A stretch of 64,000 bases of DNA from Vanrija pseudolonga (Eukaryota; Basidiomycota; Tremellomycetes; Trichosporonales; Trichosporonaceae): positions 1,922,001-1,986,000 of the forward strand of contig NC_085853.1 of the NCBI RefSeq assembly GCF_020906515.1. The letters run 5' to 3'. Below, one piece after another: positions 30,420 through 41,401 of the stretch. A program made the position numbers and the translations under genes. The notes beneath the pieces are model-generated. The model did not search any database, had not been told where the DNA came from, and was given only the letters and a program-made list of their open reading frames with translations. How positions within the stretch are numbered: position 1 is the first letter of the stretch; each line of letters starts with the position of its first letter.

Positions 30420-31909
30420 GTGTGTGGGTTGTGTGGCCGTGGCCGTCGAGTGGGCCAGACACTGACTCAGATTGACAGTGTGCATCCTGCCGCCCTCGAC
30501 GATTTCTTTTTCCCTTTCCCAATTTCGGGGGTCAAAGGTCAATCGGGGCGCGCAGCGAGTCAGCCAAGAGGCGGGCCGTGCTTTTTTGGGCGTGCAACGG
30601 CGGCGCCCAGTCTCTTGGACAAAGCACAAAGAGGGTGTTGAGCTCACCAACAAGCCACAGGGCGCAGCGCGGGGTGGCAGGGTCGACTGCCCGATCTGCA
30701 CGCGCGGTCTGGAACGAGCCATGCCCGCACGCCCCCGCAGCAGCAGCACTCAACTAAACTACACCGACAACCCGCTGGGCACCCGCACAACGCCCCTTCT
30801 TCCACTCGCGGAGCCGCCTCCGACCACTTGCAGCAGCGTGCATGCCTGCCCCAAGCTCATTTCGCCCTCACTATGCATGCAATGTTGCCGTTGGTGCCGC
30901 GTCTAGCTGCTCACGGGGCCAGCCAGCCTCGCAGCAGCTCGCAGCCCTGCATATCGCCGTTCAATTTGGCGAAAGCCAGCCAGCCGCCAGCCAGCCAGCC
31001 GGGCACGGCCAAGCAAGGCAATAATTGCTGCTGCGCGCGCCGTCGCTAACCGGGGCGCGTGCGCCGTGTATGTCTCGTGATGATTTTCAGCCAGCTGGAT
31101 GCCGCAGCAGCTGCACCAGCGCGCGAGGATCCACCCGCCCGGGTATGGCACGTACGTACGACGCCGCGCCGTAGCGCATTTACAGGCAGGCAGGCTAGTG
31201 CGTACTGTGACGTGGGCGTGTCACCACCCGGGGTACCTTGCTTGCTTGTTGTGTGCATGCTGGTCTTGTGGCATGCAGCTACAGTTTTCCGGTGACTGCG
31301 GCGTCCGATGCTCTGCTCACTTGTGTCAGCCCTCTGCCAACAAAGAGGGCGCTGCACAATACATGTGGAGCATGGAGCAAGCTGTATTCAACCGCCCTCC
31401 CTAGGCCAGGAAACTGGTTGTGGGCCAGAACAATGCACCACACTGTGGTGGTCATGTCACTCGATCCACTGCACTCCTGAACGGAAAAGGCCAACAGACG
31501 TCGCCGGCGAGATGCCGAGTGTGGGGCCGCGGCGCTAGCGCATACTTTGGCATCCTGGGCGAGCCGGGAATAGCCCACCGTGGAACACTGGCACGCCGCC
31601 GCCGTCTGGCCGTGTCTGGGCTGTACGGTTTAGGGGGGTTTACACGACCCTGCGGTAATCTATTTGGCGAGGCGAGGGTGGGCACCACCCCCTCGTCTAA
31701 TCATTTACACTACTACAGCTCTAGCGCCGCGAGCCAAAACCTATTGCCACGGCCCCGTGTCCGCCGAAGCCTACTTGCCGCCGGCTAGGAACTATTAGGC
31801 AGAGAGGGCGGCGATACTACTCACAAGGCCGCACGCAGCACGGCATCCATCACATGCTATGTATGCTCAGGCATGATGCAGGCATCTAGCAACACCTCCG
31901 CAGCGCACA

Positions 31910-34129
31910 CTACACCCGCACCTTGCCGTCGTCTTCGGCCGCCACCCACTCGAGCGGCACGTCCTGCGGCGACACGAGCAGGTCAGAGATTGGGGTCGAG
32001 GACCTGTTCACCGCAGCGCTCTGGTGCCGCTCCCTCAGCTGCCGATTCCGCGCACGTTTGAGCGCGCTGTAATGTAGCGTCAGCGACAAGATGAATGAGA
32101 TCTGTGGAGCAAGCAAGCCACCAGCCAGCCCAACTCACGCCTCGCGTTCAGCCTCCTCGCGCTCCCACTCGCGCTCGGCCGCCCCTCTCGCATAGTCGCC
32201 GCTGGGGCCAGCCTCATCGTCTCCCACCCCAAAGCTGTCCCGGCGCACCACGTGTGCAATGGATGCCCGCCCTCCGGCGGCATTCGTATCGGTGCCGCTG
32301 GATCCTTCTTTCCGCTTGCCTTTGCCTTTGCCACCGCCCCAGTCTTGCACGTCGAGTACCCAGTTGCCCACGGTTCGGTGCTCTTGGACTAGCGGGTCGA
32401 GGGTGTACCCTTCTTCGTTGCTCGCGAGCCTTGCAGCGGGCTGGTAGGCGGGGCTGTCGGCGCTGGGCCGCCTTGCAGGTTGGTAGGCGGGCCTATCGGC
32501 GCTGGGTCGCCTTTCAGGCCGGTGATAACCGTCCTCGACGGGCCGCGCAGCTTCGCTTGGTCCGGGGTCCCCGCTTACCACCGGCTCCTTGTGCTCAAAG
32601 CCCAGCATCTGCTCGAGCACAACAACACGCGCCCTGAGCTCGTCCTCGACGGCGTCTCTCTGGCCCTCGAGCTCGGCCCAGCGCGCACGTTCCCCCTCGT
32701 ACGCGCCGAGCGCGTCGGCGTGTCTGCGCTCGAGGCGCTCGTAGTCGGCTTCGCGCTGCGCAATTTCGCCCTGTGCCACACTGAGGCTCTGCGTGAGCGT
32801 GTCGATTTCGGACAACAGCGTAGATATTAACGCCTCCGACTCGCTCGCCGTCGCCCCGGGCGTCGCGGTGCTGATTGTCGGCGTCTGTGTCGGCGAGGTG
32901 GCGCGAGGTAGTGGGCTTGTCCTCGACCTCCGGGACGGCAGCTGCGAGTACGACACTGCAGGCGCCTGCGAGAACGACCCGGCGCGCTTCTGCGCCGCCT
33001 CGTGAAGCAGGTTGGGCCGCGCGGGTGCCGATGACGCCGAGTCGCGGCGTGCGCCGCTGCCCACACTCGGGTCTCTCGGCGAGGGGATTCGAGCGAGCCG
33101 CACTGGCGTAGGTGCAGCCGGCACGGCCGGCGCTCGCGGGCTCATCTCGGTTGGCGTCGCCACGAGCGTGCTAGCAGCCGCGGCGGCGCTGGCAGCGCTC
33201 ACGTCCATACCGAGCCGCTGTAGTCCCTTTGCGTGGACCGCGGCGACAATCTCGCGCTGGTGCAGTGCGTCCTCACGGCGCGCGATCGCCTGCTCCTTGT
33301 CGCGGAGGGCGAGCTCGCGCGCCCTCAAATCAGCCGACCAGTCGGTCCATTCCTGGTGGTGCTGGTGGTCGTCGGCGCCAGGTGGCGGCACCTGCACAAA
33401 TCCCAGAGTTGACGCGCGGCGCGGGGGTGGCACCACTACGGGCGCCGCGCTGGTCGGGCTGGACAGAAAGGGGTTCGGCGCGTCGGCGCGCACCGAGCGC
33501 TCGTGCTGCTGCTGTGGGCTCGTGCGGGCCTGTTCTGTTGCCGCGGCGCTCGCGCTGCCGGGCATGTTTACCGGGCTGAGCGGCGAGCCCTTGGGCGAAA
33601 CCGAGCTCACGATCGGCGACAGGCGCGTGTCGAGAAACAGCCGCGGCATTGTATGCCTGCGTCCGAGCACGCGCCAGCTCGATGGCGGCGACGGCTCGGA
33701 TGGTGGTGGCGCCGCCCCCTCGGGCGGGGTGCTCGCTAGCTGGAGCGCGGGCGGCGGCGCGCGGTGTGGGACGGGCGCCGGTGCCGCCGGGAGGGGCGCT
33801 TTGGCCGGCACGGGCGGCGGGGTGTCGGTCGTGGCCGATATGGGTGGTGCTATTGCTTGTATTGTTGCCACTGGCGCCGGCCGCGGTGGTGCCGCCGTCG
33901 TCGGTGGTGGTGCCATGGCCACAGGCGCCCCGACGACCGATAACCTCGTCGTGCTGGACCGCCGCACGCTCCCCTTGCCGAGCATGGCGGATGTCGTCGA
34001 GCTCGATGACCGTCGACTGCCAGGCATCGGGACGGGGAGGCGCTCCTCTGCGTCGTCTTCCTTTGTCGCCGTGAGCGAGAGGCGCGTTGTGGACGCGCTG
34101 CGCCCCGCCTTGCTCTTGCGAGCGAACAT
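31910..34129 (-). CDS. Unknown Pro/Ser-rich coiled-coil protein, 715 aa
   Basis: It starts MFARKSKAGRSASTTRLS at 34129. One 72-nt intron (32067-32138, with GCTGACGCTACATTACAG at its 3' end) joins EAEREA to ALKRARNRQLRER, ending DDGKVRV at 31910. The N-terminal half is disordered, with many Pro and Ser and several RRSS/T phospho-like sites. Residues of about 265-310 form a helix (ARELALRDKEQAIARREDAL). A longer coiled coil lies around residues 440-515 (LISTLLSEIDTLTQSLSVAQ, YERLERRHADALGAYEGERA). A short repeat RRPSADxPAYQPA follows. No catalytic domain is recognised; a scaffold role at the cortex or cytoskeleton is conceivable but unsupported. Confidence 0.78.
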
Positions 34130-34952
34130 GTTGGATGGTGAAATGCCTGCCTGCCTAGGCCATGCGGTTAGATGGATGATGATGATGGGTCGTGCAGCAC
34201 GCAGGCAGCGCGCAACGACGCACTGCAGTTGTGTCTTGGTCGGTCGCGGCTCTGGCTAGTAGTTGTTGTGCGGAACAATGCGTCGGCGGCGACGGCACGC
34301 TACGCTCGCGTCCTTGTTAGCGCCGGCGTCGTCGTCGTCGTCGTCTTCGTCGTCGTGGTTGATGCTGTTCGTGTACGTTGTGCGGATGCATGCTAGACTG
34401 CCAGCTGTGCCGGCTGCATGCCTCGATAAGTCGTATCCGACGTGGACAGTGTCGGTGTGTGCACTGTGCCGGTGGCCGGTGTGGGTGGGGTGGGGTGGGT
34501 GGCCACTTGACAGTCAATGTGTGCGTGCGACCCGCCAGTGGCGCGCTAAGATCCCACAAACGACACCGCCTCTGCATCGCCTTATCGCGTCGGCAAAAAG
34601 GACAATTCCTTCTACTTTGAGGCTCCTCGACGACTACCGCGGAACGTCAAAAGCCTCCAAAACGAACACTCGTTGCCCACCGCGCGGAACGAGTACTGTG
34701 CAGCACAAAGTGGGCAACAAGCAGAAGGCAAGACACGTTTCTGTTTGGTTCCAGCCCTCTGGCCCTCAGCTTCTTTGCTCTCTTTGGCCACCAAAGTGCC
34801 TTGGTTCTCACGACAACCCGCGCCGACCTGCATCCTCGTGACTCGTTGTCTGCACCGCCCCGCCTCCTTCCCCACTCGAATCTCGGCTCATGTCTAAGCT
34901 TATACAGTGTGCATACAGACAATAAACTACTATGCCTCGCGTTGAGCCCACA
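34130..34952. other. Intergenic: promoter of the 31910-34129 gene and FAL1 3' flank
   Basis: This 823-bp gap lies between minus-strand genes. It contains a GTC trinucleotide repeat at 34327-34357 and a G/T-rich stretch at 34470-34505. No gene is supported. Confidence 0.5.
34327..34357. repeat. (GTC)n trinucleotide repeat
   Basis: About ten near-perfect GTC units, interrupted once by TTC, upstream of the coiled-coil protein gene. Confidence 0.7.
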
Positions 34953-36545
34953 TCACGCAAGGTCGGTAATGTTCATGGGCATCTCGTCAATCTCTGCGGC
35001 GGTGTCAGCCCAAGCCCTAGTGAAACGCCATGGTCGCGGTGTGAAACCCCCAGCCTGTCGCACTCACGAGTAGAGTAGTACTGCTCAATGTCACGCAGGA
35101 TGCGCACATCCTCGATCGTCACAAAGTTGATGGCAACACCCTTGCGACCGAAACGGCCAGAGCGACCTATCCTGTGCAGGTAGTTCTCACGCGACGATGG
35201 CAGGTCGTAGTTGATAACCAGCGAGACCTGCTGAACGTCGATACCACGTGCCCACACGTCGGTCGTGATTAGAACACGGCTCTGGCCGCCACGGAACTCG
35301 GCCATGATGGCGTCACGCTCCTTCTGCACCATCTCGCCGTGCATGCTGCTGACGGTGAAGTTGGCCTCGCGCATCTTCTCCGTCAACCAGTCGACCTTGC
35401 GGCGCGTGTTGCAGAAGATGACAGCCTGGGTGATGGTGAGGCTGGCGTCAGTTGCGGACACGGGAGTTCTAACTCACGTGTCATAGAGGTCACACAAAGT
35501 GTCAAACTTCCAGTCCTCCTTCTCAACGGCGACGAAGAACTGCTTAATGCCCTCGAGGGTCAGCTCGTCACGCTTGACGAGGATGCGGATGGGGTCGGTC
35601 ATGAACTTGGTCGTCATCTCGAGCACGTCGTGGGGGAGCGTAGCCGAGACGATGACGACCTGAGTGGCAGGAGGGAGGTAGCGGTAGATGTCGTAGATCT
35701 GGTCCTTGAAGCCCTTGTTGAGCAGCTCGTCAGACTCGTCGAGGATGAGCATCTTGATGTCCTTGGTGCGGAGGTTGCGGCGGCGGATCATGTCGAACAC
35801 ACGACCGGGGGTACCGCTGACAACCTGCTGTCCAGCCTCGAGCTTGCGAATGTCCTCCCCGACCGACGTGCCGCCGATACAGGCGTGGCACGACACGTTC
35901 ATGTAGTCGCCGAGCGCGAGCACGACCGTCTGAATCTGGACCGCCAACTCGCGAGTAGGCGACAGCACGAGAACCTGCGTCTCGCGGATGTTCAAGTCGA
36001 TCGACTGCAGCGCCGAGATGGCAAAGGTGGCAGTCTTACCGGTACCGGACTGCGCCTGAGCAATCACGTCGCGGCCGCGCATGATCGGGATGATGGCACG
36101 CTGCTGGATAGCCGAGGGCTTCTCAAAGTCTGGCGGGTTAGCGTGACTCGTGCAATCAGTACCCACTGTAGGCGTAGATGCCGCGGAGAAGGTCCTCCCT
36201 AAGGTTAAGTGCCTCGACTAGTGACGGATATCAGCGCGCGTCCACCAACAACAAGTGGTAAGCTACTCACACGTCGGAGCCTGTATTCGAGAGGAGCAAA
36301 AGCGCCCATGTCAATGACCGCTCCCACCCCTCTCGACGAAGCGCTGCCTTCTCCACTGTCGGGCAGCCTTGCGTCTTCATGTACGTACGACAGTGACCGC
36401 CTCGGACGACTCGAACACGAGCTTCTCATCTCCACTGCGGGGTTAGGAGCTGCGCTGCGGCTCTAAGACTCACGGGTTGAGCTGATGGGGAGGTCCTGGG
36501 TCAGTACACGGCGTCTGAGGTCCTGCTGTCAATGCTTACCGCCAT
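34953..36545 (-). CDS. FAL1: eIF4A-III-type DEAD-box helicase (exon-junction complex), 395 aa
   Basis: Fal1/eIF4A-III is the ATP-dependent RNA clamp of the exon-junction complex and also acts in rRNA processing. It shows [12 protein letters not shown] (Q motif), [10 protein letters not shown] (Walker A), [30 protein letters not shown] (DESD where most members have DEAD), [34 protein letters not shown] and [11 protein letters not shown], ending [15 protein letters not shown]. Seven introns are inferred; removing them leaves 396 codons including the stop. The 5' end is cut into a 6-nt first coding exon, an 8-nt exon (36474-36481) and, after a 46-nt exon, a 10-nt exon (36271-36280); the microexons are required to join [17 protein letters not shown] to [19 protein letters not shown]. 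It is divergent from PRP9. Confidence 0.94.
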
Positions 36546-36759
36546 TTTGGATGGATTGTTGTTGGAATCTAGAAGTCGAAACGAAAGTTGGAGAACAACA
36601 GCGTCAAGACTGGAGGTGATCGAGAAGGTGGCGATAACCCCGCAACTGCCGCCACGTGGTTCATGTGGCAGTCCTGACTTTGCCTCTTGGCCGCCTATCA
36701 ATTGTGGATTTCGAGCAACTCGATCGTTGTTGATCCACCTCCACACCTTGCCATCGACC
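36546..36759. promoter_or_regulatory. Divergent promoter, FAL1 / PRP9
   Basis: 214 bp separate the two start codons, so both leaders and control sites fit in this space. Both products act in pre-mRNA splicing or its exon-junction outcome. Confidence 0.6.
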
Positions 36760-38500
36760 ATGGACTCGATCATCGAAACGCAACGAGCGACCCACGAGGA
36801 GATCGAGCGGTATGAGCAGGCGCTCGCCGACGTTCTCATGCAGAACCCCACTGCTGTGAGTCACCTCTGCTCTGGCATCACCTCCACTTGCCTGACTGAC
36901 ACCTCCACAGCAACGCAACATTGTGCGGAGAGATCGCAAGGCGGGTGACATCCTCGACCGTATCGGCGAGCTGAGGAAGAACCTCGTGGAGACGTACGAG
37001 GACCTGCCAGGGTGAGTTGGTAGATTCCCGTGGCGGGCTGCAACTGACTCTTCAGACTTCGACCAACAGAGCTCGCGCTCCTCTCCGCCCCTCCCGCTGG
37101 CGAGGACGAGCTCGGCGAGTTCTACAGGCGCTTTGAGGCCATCAAGGCGTTCCACACGAGCAATACAAACATCAACGCTCGCCAGTTCTTGCACGAGATC
37201 GACGAGCTGGTGCGCAGTGACGGCTTGGAGACTGTGTACGTCGAGGACGAGGAAGAGCCCATCATCATTGATCGTGAGTGCAGCAGCGCGGTGTGGATGG
37301 ATCTAACGGCGCAGCCTTGGACAATGTTTTCTCTGGAGAAGAGGCGTACGGACGACAACTCGATCTGTATGAGTCACACGCGCAGTTCTTGAATCTCAAG
37401 GGCAGCACGCGTCTGTCGTACATTGCCTACATCGACATGCTGAGGCAGGGCCGAGTGGAGCGCACGCTGGACGTGAAGGAGAAGTCGACGGCGGCGTACC
37501 TCGCGTGAGTTGGCCTCATCCACGATGCGGTGTCAACTAACCCCACAGCTACGTCCAAACCCTCTACAACTACCTCGTGTCGTTCTTCCGCCGCGCGCTA
37601 CCCCTCATCAACGTTCAGAAGAAGCTGGACGCGTCAGAGGCCAGCTTTGAGTCGGCATGGGCGGCTGGAGAGGTGCCTGGATGGAGCGAGGGCAGCAGTG
37701 GGGGCAAGAAGGCCGAGGCCAACGGTGGCGCTGGCATTTGGTGCCCGTACTGCCAGAAGCACTACTCCAAGCAGACAGTCTACGACGCACACCTCAAGTC
37801 GGACAAGCACAAGAAGAAGGAGGCGGCTGGCAAGGCTGTTGCCGAGTCGGAGGCTAACGGTGCCGCCGCGGGCCCATCAACCTCGTCGCGCGACAAGCTC
37901 AAGCAGCCCGCACGACTCACCTACCTCATCGGAGAGCTGCTCGCCTTCCCTCCCTTGCCCGACCTTCTCTGGGCGTCGCGATCAGAAGTCGAGCGCCGCA
38001 GTGCGCTGACGGCGCGCGAGCGTGAGGCCGAGCTCGAGGAGCAGGAGGACGCGCAGCCCCCACCTGCCGAGACCAACATCACGGCCGATGACGATGACGA
38101 CGACGAAGACGAGGAGGGACGGACGTACAACCCGCTCAAGCTCCCGCTCGGCTGGGACGGCAAGCCCATCCCGTACTGGCTGTACAAGCTGCACGGTCTC
38201 GGCGTCGAGTTCAAGTGCGAGATCTGCTCCGACTTTGTGTACATGGGCCGCAAGGCGTTCGACCGTCACTTCCAGGAGTCGCGCCACGCGTTCGGCATGC
38301 GCGCGCTCGGCCTGCCCAACACGAGGCATTTCCACGAGATTACCAAGATCCAGGACGCGCTCGCGCTCGCTGACAAGCTCAAGCGCGAGGGACGGCAGGA
38401 GCTCGCGGCCATGGACCGCGCAGAGGAGTTTGAGGACGCAGACGGTAACGTGTACGACAAGAAGACGTACGAGGACCTCAAGCGCCAGGGATTGTTGTAG
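36760..38500 (+). CDS. PRP9: Splicing factor 3a subunit 3 (SF3a60/Prp9), 518 aa
   Basis: Prp9/SF3A3 is a U2 snRNP protein needed for pre-spliceosome assembly. It starts MDSIIETQRATHEEIERYEQ at 36760. Four introns of 41-55 nt leave 519 codons including the stop. The N-terminal helices (KAGDILDRIGELRKNL, GEFYRRFEAIKAFH) are followed by DPLDNVFSGEEAYGRQLDL and SYIAYIDMLRQ. A first C2H2 zinc finger lies in CPYCQKHYSKQTVYDAHLKS, then an acidic linker with a run of aspartates. The C-terminal matrin-type finger reads CEICSDFVYMGRKAFDRHF, followed by HAFGMRALGLPNTRHFHEIT. This is full family architecture. The gene ends 33 bp from the convergent APL6 stop. Confidence 0.95.
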
Positions 38501-38533
38501 AGCAATATGCATGGGTGGTAGATCTAATGCGGC

Positions 38534-41181
38534 TCAATGCCGCCGCAGCGCCTCGTTCTCGTCCACTTCGTACTCGTCGTATGAGCTCTCTTCCTCCTCT
38601 TCCTCGTCCTCTTCCTCTTCAGACGTCTCGTCATCCGTGTCGTACTCTGGCACAATTTCATGTGCCGGCGGCGCTGACACGGCCACGACGTGGTCCTCGC
38701 TTCTGCTGTCAGCGTCTACCCTCTTTAACCGGCACATCTCCCACCATCCCAAACTGTTGACGCTTGCGCCTTGACCCTTGCAACTTACCTCTCGTACTCT
38801 TCGTCGCTGTCTTCGTCGTCGGTCTCCTCCTCGCTCTCTTCCGAGTTGAGGAAGTCGTCCAGGTCGCGGAACTTGGACTTGGTCGTGTGCGGGACGCTCG
38901 ACGCCGGGGACGCGGTGCGCGGAGTGGCGGCGTTCGACGTGGACAAATTGCGCACAACTGGCGGCGGGATGGGCGACGGCGCTGACGACACAAACGTCGG
39001 CACGGGCGGCTTCTCGGCCTCCTTCTCCAGCTCTGACTCGCGCAGAGACGGGTCCGTCGGGTCGTCCGTCCAGTCGGGCAGCGACTCGTACGTCCCCAGC
39101 TTGCGGTGCGTGATGCGGGACATCGAACCGACGTCGTAGGCGCTCTCTGCGCGGGTTAGCGTGACGACGGCAATTACGAACCCACGCTCTGCAGCGACAG
39201 CCTTGGGAGGCTCGCGCTTGCCCAGAAGAACGACCTTGACCTGCTCGCGGCGGAGGGTGACACCGCCGGCATCCTGCTCCTCGTCCTCGATGCCCTCCTC
39301 CACCTGCTTCTCCTCGCGGACGCCTCTCAGCAGGGCACTGAGGAAGCGAGCGCGGTCGCGCACGTCAAAGTTGTGGTCGTAGCGTGCAAGGGTGAACAGA
39401 TACTGGCTGAATTGGGCGAGTGCGGGGGTACCAGGCGACAGCACGAGCAGCTTGCTGGCCAGGGTGATGATCTGGAGCTTGGCCGGCGCCTCCTCCGTGA
39501 TGAAGCTCTTGACGCCTTTCCTGAGCACGTCGGGGACCCACGGCGCGAGGCCAGGCCACTTGAGCCCGAAGGTCGTGTCTGGCGAGTCGTCGGCGGCAAA
39601 CTGGCCCGCGAGCCAGAAGACGCTGGCCCGGGCAGATGGGTTGGTGATATTGTCCAGCTGCTTTGCGAGCCGGGCGACCAAGTGCTGCGGGGTAGACGAG
39701 TACACTGCCGCCTGGGAGAGGATAACACCCTTGAGCTCGATGACGGCCTGCGCGACGAGAACGCCGCGGGTGCTCTTGAGCAGGCGCATGAGGGTCTTGA
39801 GGCCCGAGTCCACGACAGAAGGCTGGGTCCGCACACAGTGACCGATTGCGCGCACTGCCTCCTCGGCGACAGCATCGTCGGGGAAGTTGACGTACGCCTT
39901 TAGCTCGCGGAGGCAGGTCGCGGCGTTATCGGCATCCGCGAGGGCGACAAAGCCACGGAGCTTGGCCTTCTTGACGGCCTTGCAGTCGCGCGAGTGCAGG
40001 AAGAAGGTCGTGAAGCGGGGTGCGAAGAGCCACGGGCGCTCCTCAGCCATGGACGCGATGACCTCCCATGTGAGGGTCTCGATGGCCTCCGAGTGGTGCT
40101 TGTCGGCACTGGCACTTCCAGCGAGCCGGAGGAGCGGGTCGACAAGCTGCTCCTGGCCGACGGAGCTATGGCCAGCTGGAGCGAGGTTGTAGTACAGCTT
40201 GGCGGTGGCCAGGACGACTGTCGGGTTGCGCGAGTGGAACAGCGACTTGGCGTAGTGGAGCAACATGGCGAGGTCAATGTCCAGGCCTTCAAACTCGTCG
40301 TCCGAGTCGACCTTGTCCGCGCCATTCTCGCCGTTCGTGGCCTTTGGCTTGGCCTGCACAGCGCCTGCCGTGTCGGGCTTCTCGAGGAAGGCGCGCGCGT
40401 AGCGTGTCAGCACGTCGAGGATGACCGACTGTCCCCACTCGTCGGCGTCGACGAGAAGCTTGCAGATGTGTCGGTAGTACGGGTGCAGGAGGTCGAGGCG
40501 GTCGGGGCAGATCTCGGTGAAGGCCGTCAGAGTCGGGCCGAGAGTGAGGGGCGAGTTGGACGCAAGGAGGGTTCGCAGGAGCTGCAAGAGCTCTGGGAGC
40601 GCCGTCGAGTCCATGCTGCGTGGGTCAGACTCGCACTCTCACGTTACCCACTCATAGACCTTGGAGAGGCCGCCGGCGACCGTCTTGCGGACATAGGGGT
40701 TGCGATCGTTCACAAGCTTCTTCAAGCCCAGCATCACGATACCTTGGATCACGGGCACACGGATCGACGTGAGCACACGTAACGACATGGACCGGATGAG
40801 AGGGTTCAAATCTGACAAGTCCTTCTGGAATGTGTTGATAGACAGCAACAGCAGGTCCGAGTTGTTGTTGGCGAAGCGGAGGAGGTAGATGTAGACGAGT
40901 TTGCGGATCTCGATCGAGTTGGCGACGACGTTCTTGACGACCTGGGCAAAGAAGCCCTCCATGTTCCTCCCCTTGGACATGGCGGCAATGATGCGCTTCA
41001 TGCCCTCGAGGCGCTCGCTCTCGGCGCGCGACTCGAGCAGCTTGGTGATCTCGAACATCTTGTCCTCTGAAGCGTCAAAGTAGGCCGCCGACGCCGACGC
41101 GCCGCCCCCCGCCAGGAGGTTGAGGTCGCGCGTCGTCTCCTGGAAGTTCTCCTTGAGGCGCTGGCCCAGGCGGTTGATCAT
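38534..41181 (-). CDS. APL6: AP-3 adaptor complex beta subunit, 828 aa
   Basis: The AP-3 beta subunit forms half of the adaptor core that carries cargo from the Golgi to vacuole or lysosome-like compartments. It starts MINRLGQRLKENFQETTRDL. The adaptin alpha-solenoid shows MKRIIAAMSKGRNMEGFFAQ, VVKNVVANSIEIRKLVYIYL, SLRVLTSIRVPVIQGIVML, CPDRLDLLHPYYRHICKLL and EWGQSVILDVLTRYARAFL. The C-terminal hinge is extremely acidic and serine-rich (SEEETDDEDSDEEY, then a Glu/Asp run), as is typical of AP-3 beta. Three introns are inferred: 36 nt after KVY, 39 nt before SAYDVGSM (multiple of three, so read-through is also open; the branch and acceptor favour splicing), and 86 nt near the C-terminus. The ear domain appears short or absent. 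Confidence 0.9.
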
Positions 41182-41401
41182 GCTGGGCGAGTGCAGCGGC
41201 GCTGCGTTGGAGGAAGTGTAGAGCCAAATCGATAGATTGTAGTCGAGGCCGACCTTGGACTTGGCCGACTTGTCGTCAGCGGGCCGGAGTCAAATCCGAC
41301 CCACCGAGACGCTCGCTCATGACGTCGGTTTCGTCCACTCACATCCATCCTCGATAACACATCCTACGACAGACAGCACACACCCCGGCCCGCGTGATGG
41401 A
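41182..41401. promoter_or_regulatory. Divergent promoter, APL6 / IML1
   Basis: 220 bp lie between the two start codons; both products work at the vacuole or lysosome. No distinctive motif is seen. Confidence 0.5.

Larger units (their letters stand above)
30250..31909. other. Intergenic: promoter of barrel protein B and 3' flank of the 31910 gene
   Basis: This 1.66-kb gap has no supportable gene. It contains a TATA box near 30413, a GA-run, and a short (CAGC)n-like tetranucleotide repeat around 30974-31000. Confidence 0.5.
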
